9,489 nucleotides of DNA from an uncultured Clostridia bacterium (GTDB taxonomy: Bacteria > Bacillota > Clostridia > Oscillospirales > Acutalibacteraceae): assembly GCA_946539105.1 (NCBI GenBank), contig CAMNHG010000047.1, forward strand, positions 1 through 9,489, given 5' to 3'. Below, piece after piece: positions 6,097 through 9,489 of this stretch. Positions within the stretch are counted from its first letter, which is position 1. Each line of letters starts with the position of its first letter. The notes under the pieces are model-generated. The model searched no databases. It saw only the letters and a list, made by a program, of their open reading frames with translations, and had not been told where the DNA came from. A program made the position numbers and the translations under genes.

Positions 6097-6612
6097 TTAA
6101 AATAGTCCTTTAATCCATCCTGTAATGGCGTCCGTACCCCAGATTACAAGACAGGCAATGATAATCAGCAAAATAGCCGAAATTATTTTTACGGCGGTTC
6201 TTTTGGCAGGGCTCATAACCTCGGACTCGTCAATTTCGAAATTAACCGCGTCCTCAACGTCCTGTCCCTCAACCTTGATTTCCTCGCCCTCGGGCTTGAT
6301 TGCGCCGATGCCTATGCAGACATCCCTTGCTTCTTCAAGGGCGTTGAAGGGCACGAGAATATCTCTGTTTGACTTGTCAGCACCGGTTACAGCGTCCGCG
6401 GAAAGAGACTTTTCCTGAGCCTTGGACGAGCTGGGAATACCGCCGTCCTCAAGTGCTGCCTGAATACGGTCAAGCTCGAAGCCTGATGCAGAGGTTAAAT
6501 AAACAGGTGTGGTCTGATCCTCAAGCGTTTCAAGCGCGTAGTGCTTTCTGCACTCGGTGCAGTTGTGCTCGGAATCGTTGTACATTCGCCTGCATTTTGT
6601 ACAATACTTCAT
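6097..6612 (-). CDS. Zinc-ribbon / DUF2007-like / single-TM protein of unknown function
   Basis: The exact role is unknown. Three parts are visible in the 171 residues. The N-terminus has a zinc ribbon with C4-x2-C7 and C18-x2-C21. The middle (about 36-103: VYLTSASGFELDRIQAALEDGGIPS, then ILVPFNALEEARDVC) resembles the DUF2007 putative signal-transducing fold. After an acidic linker (108-132), KRTAVK leads into a hydrophobic helix at about 141-160, so the N-terminal parts probably sit on the cytosolic face of the membrane. AAGGAGT lies 7 bases before the ATG. The gene stands alone between the dpa terminator and metY, so its transcription is probably separate from dpaAB. A small membrane-tethered adaptor is my best guess. 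Confidence 0.82.
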   Translation of the reverse strand: MKYCTKCRRMYNDSEHNCTECRKHYALETLEDQTTPVYLTSASGFELDRIQAALEDGGIPSSSKAQEKSLSADAVTGADKSNRDILVPFNALEEARDVCIGIGAIKPEGEEIKVEGQDVEDAVNFEIDESEVMSPAKRTAVKIISAILLIIIACLVIWGTDAITGWIKGLF

Positions 6613-6640
6613 AAAATTACTCCTTAACTATAAGTAATAA

Positions 6641-6670
6641 TATTTTAGCACAAAAAAGCGACGGGAGCAA
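6641..6670 (-). promoter_or_regulatory. Possible promoter for the zinc-ribbon gene, overlapping the dpa terminator
   Basis: On the minus strand TTGCTC (6670-6665) and TAAAAT (6646-6641) are separated by 17 bases. The -10 box is good; the -35 box matches only its first half (TTG). The -35 would lie partly in the loop of the upstream terminator, leaving little room otherwise for a promoter before the ATG at 6612. Confidence 0.35.
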
Positions 6671-6681
6671 TACCCGCCGCG
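6652..6681 (-). terminator. Intrinsic terminator after dpaB
   Basis: Minus-strand RNA forms GCGGCGGG (6680-6673) with CCCGUCGC (6665-6658), 8 pairs including one G-U wobble, a 7-base loop, and an uninterrupted run of six U (6657-6652). It begins about 26 bases after the dpaB stop codon and is the clearest terminator in the window. Confidence 0.9.
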
Positions 6682-6706
6682 ATATATTTAATTATTTTTA
6701 TCTTAC

Positions 6707-7279
6707 TTATTCAAACACAGGCTGAATTTGTGTTTTTACAAGCGCGTACTCGACTGACTTTTCAATCTTACCGAAATCCGCTACAAGCGAATTTGGCTTT
6801 TTTATCGGGTCGTCCTGCTTAAGCGGAACAAAATAAATGTTCTTAGTGTTAAGCAGTCTGCCGATATTTTGAGCCGAAGCACCAAGGGCGTCGTTTGTAG
6901 CAACGCACAAAAGCACCGGCTTTTGCACGCGAAGGTGGGATTTTGCCGCCATTGTCACCGAGGTGTCGGTAACGCCGAGTGACAGCTTTGCAAGGGTGTT
7001 GCCCGTGCAGGGAGCAATCAGCAGCAAATCGCACATATCCTTAGGTCCGATAGGCTCGGTGTCAACCGAGGTTTTAAGCACCTTTTTGCCTGTAATTTTT
7101 TCTGCCTTTTTTACCGTTTCCTCCGCCCTGCCAAAGCGTGTATCGGTAGAGCAGGCGTTTTTTGACATAATCGGAATTACGTCATAGCCCGAATCCACCA
7201 GCTTTTGCATTTGCTCAAAGGCCTTTGAAAAGGTGCAAAAGGAACCGCACATTGCAAAACCAATGGTCGCCTTTTTCAC
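6707..7279 (-). CDS. dpaB: Dipicolinate synthase subunit B
   Basis: With DpaA this subunit makes dipicolinic acid from a lysine-pathway intermediate (dihydrodipicolinate or its precursor) in the mother cell during sporulation; dipicolinate is then loaded into the spore core. The roughly 190 residues have the flavoprotein (UbiX/Dfp-type) fold: TIGFAMCGSFCTF near the start, IAPCTGNTLAKLSLGVTDTS around 90-110, and MAAKSHLRVQKPVLLCVATND following. I prefer the GTG at 7279, since GGAGG (7287-7291) is then 7 bases upstream and the start overlaps the dpaA stop as GTGA. A TTG one codon earlier (7282) would leave only 4 bases. Coupled translation with dpaA is likely. The family assignment rests on motif memory plus the partner gene. 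Confidence 0.93.
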   Translation of the reverse strand: MKKATIGFAMCGSFCTFSKAFEQMQKLVDSGYDVIPIMSKNACSTDTRFGRAEETVKKAEKITGKKVLKTSVDTEPIGPKDMCDLLLIAPCTGNTLAKLSLGVTDTSVTMAAKSHLRVQKPVLLCVATNDALGASAQNIGRLLNTKNIYFVPLKQDDPIKKPNSLVADFGKIEKSVEYALVKTQIQPVFE

Positions 7280-8148
7280 CAATTTACCTCCTTAATTATT
7301 GATGTTACGGTTTGTTTTATAATCTCCGCCGCTGTTTTGGGCGCGCATTTGCCGGGTAGCGACAACGCGCGCTGAGCGTCGATTTTAAGCGACCTTGCCG
7401 CTTCAAAGTCAACTCCGCCGGGAGCTGAGGCAAGGTCAATTATCAGGGTATTTCTGCCGGTGTTTTTAAGCAGTGCTTCATCAAAAATCAATGCGGGAAT
7501 TGTGTTAAACACAAGGTCATAGCCATCGACCTTTTTAAGCTCAGAGGTATTAACAGCTTTATAGCCCAAGGCGTTTATATATGCCAAATCCTCGAATTTT
7601 CTCGCGCTTACGGTGACGCTTGAACCGAGTGCCTTTAATTTAGAGGCGAGAACCTTGCCGATTCTTCCGTAGCCGGTTACAAGCGACTTGCTGCCGGCGA
7701 TTGTACCCTCATAAGCGCACATAGCGCACTCAACCGCGCCCTCGGCTGTGGGAACGGCGTTGAGAATAGCGAAATCCTCGCGCGAGGCGTAGTCAAACAC
7801 TGCAAAGCTGCCCAGCTTTGGATATGCTTTAATCAGCTTTTCGCGAAACGATGTGAAAACAGGTTTCTTGCTTAAAGAATCAAGCTCGCTGTCAGTTAAA
7901 TAAATATTGCCCTGCGAAAAGGGCGCGTTAATGCTTCCGTCCGAGCGGATACTCGGGAGCGGAAAAATAATTATATCGCTGTAGCTCACAGCTGAGCCTA
8001 CGTCTGTAATTGCAATATCGCCTACGCTTTTGAGCGTATCGAAGCCGCCCAGAATAACCCTGAAGCCGTCCTTTATAAAGGAATCAGCCAAATAAAGCTG
8101 GCGTTTGTCACCGCCGATAATACCGATTGTCTTAATGCTGTCTGTCAT
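7276..8148 (-). CDS. dpaA: Dipicolinate synthase subunit A
   Basis: This is the dehydrogenase-like subunit of dipicolinate synthase, expected in the mother cell of a sporulating Firmicute. The 290 residues are near the usual length. The N-terminal domain starts IGIIGGDKRQLYLA (8-21). DYASREDFAILNAVPTAEGA (119-138) is a family hallmark, followed by an NAD(P)-binding Rossmann loop VTGYGRIGKVLASKL (157-171) and IIDLASAPGGVDF (236-248). The ending LSLPGKCAPKTAAEII is also typical. The ATG has AGGGTG 5 bases upstream. A sigma-A-like promoter, not an obvious sigma-E/K one, precedes it. The gene is first in dpaAB, which does not include the dapA or asd genes sometimes found with it elsewhere. It suggests the organism can, or recently could, form spores. 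Confidence 0.95.
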   Translation of the reverse strand: MTDSIKTIGIIGGDKRQLYLADSFIKDGFRVILGGFDTLKSVGDIAITDVGSAVSYSDIIIFPLPSIRSDGSINAPFSQGNIYLTDSELDSLSKKPVFTSFREKLIKAYPKLGSFAVFDYASREDFAILNAVPTAEGAVECAMCAYEGTIAGSKSLVTGYGRIGKVLASKLKALGSSVTVSARKFEDLAYINALGYKAVNTSELKKVDGYDLVFNTIPALIFDEALLKNTGRNTLIIDLASAPGGVDFEAARSLKIDAQRALSLPGKCAPKTAAEIIKQTVTSIIKEVNW

Positions 8149-8180
8149 AAAAACACCCTGCCGAAATAACTTTGTAGTAC

Positions 8181-8209
8181 ATCATATTCGGAAGGGTAGT
8201 ATTTGTGAA
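8181..8209 (-). promoter_or_regulatory. Sigma-A-like promoter upstream of dpaA
   Basis: On the minus strand TTCACA (8209-8204, 5 of 6 bases) and TATGAT (8186-8181, 5 of 6) are 17 bases apart. Transcription would start near 8174, giving a leader of about 26 bases. I looked for CATA-type sporulation -10 boxes (sigma E/K) in 8149-8220 and saw no convincing one. Confidence 0.55.
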
Positions 8210-8276
8210 TTATTAATGCAGATGGTAAGGAAGCGCAGCCCCCCGTAGGGTTCAATGTCGTCAACTAATGGTTTTT

Positions 8277-8304
8277 CGTAGGGGCGGACCTGTGTGTCCG
8301 CCCG
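8277..8304 (+). repeat. REP-like palindrome, copy 4
   Basis: CGTAGGGG begins a palindrome with arms GGGCGGAC (8282-8289) and GTCCGCCC (8296-8303) around a 6-base loop. It is identical over 28 bases to copy 3 in the carboxypeptidase gene, in opposite orientation. It faces copy 5 across 65 bases. Confidence 0.85.
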
Positions 8305-8369
8305 CGAGAGCCGTACGTTTGTTCACGATGAAAGGCTTGATAGGACATCAAGTTTCAATTAAACGCCCT

Positions 8370-8397
8370 CGGGAGCACACATGGGTGCTCCCCTACA
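8370..8397 (-). repeat. REP-like palindrome, copy 5
   Basis: The arms GGGAGCAC (8371-8378) and GTGCTCCC (8385-8392) flank a 6-base loop, then CCTACA. Read on the minus strand it begins TGTAGGGG. The stem differs from copy 4 at several pairs, always with the matching change in the other arm, while the TAGGGG end is kept. Confidence 0.8.
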
Positions 8398-8406
8398 ATG
8401 TCAAGG

Positions 8407-8425
8407 AAAATTATGCAATAATTTT
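8407..8425. repeat. Short AT palindrome
   Basis: AAAATTAT (8407-8414) and ATAATTTT (8418-8425) are perfect 8-base inverted arms around GCA. It lies between palindrome copy 5 and the right outer inverted-repeat arm. A run of T follows on the plus strand, but no plus-strand gene needs a terminator here. Confidence 0.45.
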
Positions 8426-8454
8426 TTAAGCTGACGACATTCCCTAACCGGAGA

Positions 8455-8482
8455 CTCCCCCAAAGCTAAAGCATTGGGGGAG
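8455..8482. repeat. GC-rich hairpin after ridA, without a U-tract
   Basis: CTCCCCCAA (8455-8463) and TTGGGGGAG (8474-8482) are perfect 9-base inverted arms with a 10-base loop. It lies 22 bases beyond the ridA stop codon, where a terminator would be expected, but neither strand has a T-run after the stem. It may be a dispersed repeat, an mRNA 3'-end stabiliser or a Rho-assisted stop. The ilvA-ridA transcript has no other visible intrinsic terminator. Confidence 0.6.
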
Positions 8483-8503
8483 CCTAATATAGTTAATATT
8501 TAA

Positions 8504-8875
8504 TTACGCCTCGGCGATAACCTCAACCTCGACAAGAACGTTCTTGGGGAGGGTTTTTACCGCTACGCATGAACGCGCGGGCTTTGAGGAGAAGTATTCT
8601 CCGTACACAGCGTTAAACGCCGCAAAGTCGTTCATATCCGCGAGGAAGCAAACAGTCTTTACAGCCTTGTCAAGTGAGCTGCCTGCGGCTTCGAGCACGT
8701 TTTTAAGGTTTTTGCAAACCTGCTCGGTCTGGTCTGAGATTGTAGTTGCCTCAACCTCGCCGCTCTCGGGGTTAATTGCGATTTGTCCCGAGGTAAAAAC
8801 AAATCCGTTTACCTTAACGGCTTGTGAGTAAGGGCCGATTGCGTCGGGCGCGTTCTTTGTATAAATCTTTTTCAT
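8504..8875 (-). CDS. ridA: RidA family 2-iminobutanoate/2-iminopropanoate deaminase
   Basis: RidA hydrolyses reactive enamine/imine intermediates released by PLP dehydratases, above all threonine dehydratase, to 2-oxoacids and ammonia. Full length at 123 residues; the family acts as a cytosolic trimer with sites between subunits. Visible features are GPYSQAV (14-20) with Y16, FTSGQIAINPESGE (27-40), R101 and C103 in KPARSCVAV, and the C-terminal VEVEVIA, where E118 corresponds to the conserved acid. R101 is the residue that marks the deaminase-active RidA subgroup. AAAGGAG, which overlaps the stop codon of the upstream threonine ammonia-lyase gene, is 7 bases before the ATG, so the two genes are co-transcribed and probably translationally coupled. 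That pairing fits the enzyme's known role. Confidence 0.96.
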   Translation of the reverse strand: MKKIYTKNAPDAIGPYSQAVKVNGFVFTSGQIAINPESGEVEATTISDQTEQVCKNLKNVLEAAGSSLDKAVKTVCFLADMNDFAAFNAVYGEYFSSKPARSCVAVKTLPKNVLVEVEVIAEA

Positions 8876-8887
8876 TGTATTACTCCT

Positions 8888-9489
8888 TTATATCAGCTTA
8901 AATCCTGCGTCTGTAAGTGCTTTTGAAATTTCCTTTACGTGGTCAAAGTTTCTGGTTTCAATAATAATTCTGAGGTAGCAGCCGTTTACGTCTGAACCCT
9001 CTCCTGCTCTTTCGTGGTGAACGGAGATTACGTTTCCGCCGCGGTCTGCGATAATCTTTGACACGGCAACAAGCTGACCGGGCTTATCCTGAAGCTCAAT
9101 GCAGAGCGTCTGCTGTCTGCCGCTCATAAGAAGTCCGCGCTTGATTACACGGTTTAGGATTGTTACGTCGATATTGCCGCCCGAAACAATGCAGACAACC
9201 CTTTTGCCCTTGACAGGGAGCTTGTTGTACATTATCGCGGCTAACGGTGCGGCACCTGCGCCCTCTGCAATCATCTTCTGAGTTTCAATCAGCTTTAGAA
9301 TTGCTGAGGCAATTTCGTCATCGCTGACGGTTACGATATCGTCAACGTACTTTTTGATGTATTCAAAGGTGTGCTCGCCGGGCTCTTTAACCTGGATACC
9401 GTCGGCGATTGTAGACACCTTATCAAGTGAAATAGGCTTGCCCTGCTTGATTGACTCGTACATTGACGGAGCACCCTCAGCCTGAACGC
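8888..9489 (-). CDS. ilvA: Threonine ammonia-lyase, C-terminal part (cut by window edge)
   Basis: This PLP enzyme deaminates threonine to 2-oxobutanoate, feeding isoleucine synthesis or threonine catabolism. The frame stays open to the window edge: codons upstream of the ATG at 9463 read VQAEGAPS, so that ATG is internal and the gene starts outside. About 199 of an expected ~400 residues are present. Visible parts are the end of the PLP fold with ADGIQVKEPGEHTF, the AEGAGAAPLAA segment and CIVSGGNID, then an ACT domain beginning near QTLCIELQDKPGQL and containing VISVHHERA. One ACT-like domain fits the short, TdcB/IlvA-like form rather than the long two-ACT biosynthetic form. Whether it is biosynthetic or catabolic, and its effector, cannot be told. 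It is followed directly by ridA. Confidence 0.94.
   Translation of the reverse strand, partial: VQAEGAPSMYESIKQGKPISLDKVSTIADGIQVKEPGEHTFEYIKKYVDDIVTVSDDEIASAILKLIETQKMIAEGAGAAPLAAIMYNKLPVKGKRVVCIVSGGNIDVTILNRVIKRGLLMSGRQQTLCIELQDKPGQLVAVSKIIADRGGNVISVHHERAGEGSDVNGCYLRIIIETRNFDHVKEISKALTDAGFKLI

Larger units (their letters stand above)
8246..8446. repeat. Outer inverted repeat enclosing the palindrome doublet
   Basis: The left arm, TAGGG then TTC then AATGTCGTCAACT (8246-8266), matches the reverse complement of the right arm (8429-8446) at all but one base if the three bases TTC are taken as an insertion. The core AATGTCGTCA/TGACGACATT is a perfect 10-base match. The arms enclose about 160 bases that hold the palindrome doublet, so this may be a MITE-like element or an old site into which the doublet was inserted. 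Confidence 0.55.
8149..8503. repeat. Composite repeat island between ridA and dpaA
   Basis: These 355 bases hold no credible gene. Besides the dpaA promoter at the low-coordinate end they contain several nested structures: an outer inverted repeat (8246-8266 with 8429-8446), an inward-facing pair of REP-like palindromes (8277-8304, 8370-8397), a small stem between them (CTTGAT/ATCAAG at 8336-8341 and 8347-8352), an AT palindrome (8407-8425) and a GC-rich hairpin after ridA (8455-8482). No transposase is encoded. Confidence 0.75.

Noticed and set aside
8149..8503. Insertion sequence
   Set aside because: Inverted repeats are present but no transposase or remnant coding frame is found, so at most it is a non-autonomous element.
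9461..9463. ATG as start of a short threonine ammonia-lyase
   Set aside because: The frame continues upstream to the window edge with family-like residues (VQAEGAPS), so this is an internal methionine of a longer gene.
1..9489. tRNA or rRNA genes, phage or toxin-antitoxin modules
   Set aside because: I looked through the intergenic gaps and small frames and saw no cloverleaf-like segments, rRNA signatures or paired small genes of that kind.
1..9489. A previously undescribed multi-gene system
   Set aside because: Eight of the ten genes fall in well-known housekeeping or sporulation families, and the two unknowns are not next to each other. The unusual content is in the repeats, not in a gene cluster.

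Overview
The window looks like a piece of a low-to-medium GC Firmicutes chromosome, most likely a spore-forming gut Clostridia of the Ruminococcaceae/Oscillospiraceae kind. The reasons are purine-rich GGAGG-type ribosome binding sites, dipicolinate synthase genes (spore-specific), a DacF/PBP5-type D-Ala-D-Ala carboxypeptidase, MEP-pathway isoprenoid genes, and many small palindromic repeats of a type I associate with gut Clostridia. The taxonomy is inference. All ten genes lie on the minus strand, so they are transcribed from high to low coordinates.

In the direction of transcription: (1) 9489-8504 holds the 3' part of a threonine ammonia-lyase with an ACT domain (cut by the window edge), followed 12 bases later by RidA, which clears the reactive imine that this enzyme makes. 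(2) 8503-8149 is a gene-free island of nested inverted repeats ending in a sigma-A-like promoter for dpaA. (3) 8148-6707 is dpaA-dpaB, overlapping by 4 bases and closed by a strong intrinsic terminator. (4) 6612-6097 is a small zinc-ribbon/DUF2007-like/one-TM protein, then a 22-base tandem hairpin repeat. (5) 6019-4748 is an O-acetylhomoserine sulfhydrylase (MetY). (6) 4685-3523 is ispD-ispF with an ATGA overlap. (7) 3476-2241 is a D-Ala-D-Ala carboxypeptidase whose 5' end contains a palindromic repeat and whose ribosome binding site lies in a hairpin. (8) 2146-358 is pgi, with a near-consensus promoter, followed by a small P-loop protein and an intrinsic terminator. (9) 301-1 is gene-free, with a doublet of palindromes and a TTGACA box at the very edge.

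The genes are mostly housekeeping: amino-acid metabolism, methionine/cysteine sulfur assimilation, isoprenoid precursors, peptidoglycan trimming, glycolysis and spore dipicolinate. I see no new multi-gene system, phage, CRISPR array or transposase. The most interesting signal is non-coding. Five copies of a palindrome share a CGTAGGGG/TGTAGGGG end, and their stems differ by compensating changes. Four of them form two face-to-face doublets resembling the REPIN arrangement of REP sequences. The fifth sits inside the carboxypeptidase reading frame, where it is translated or may supply a start site.
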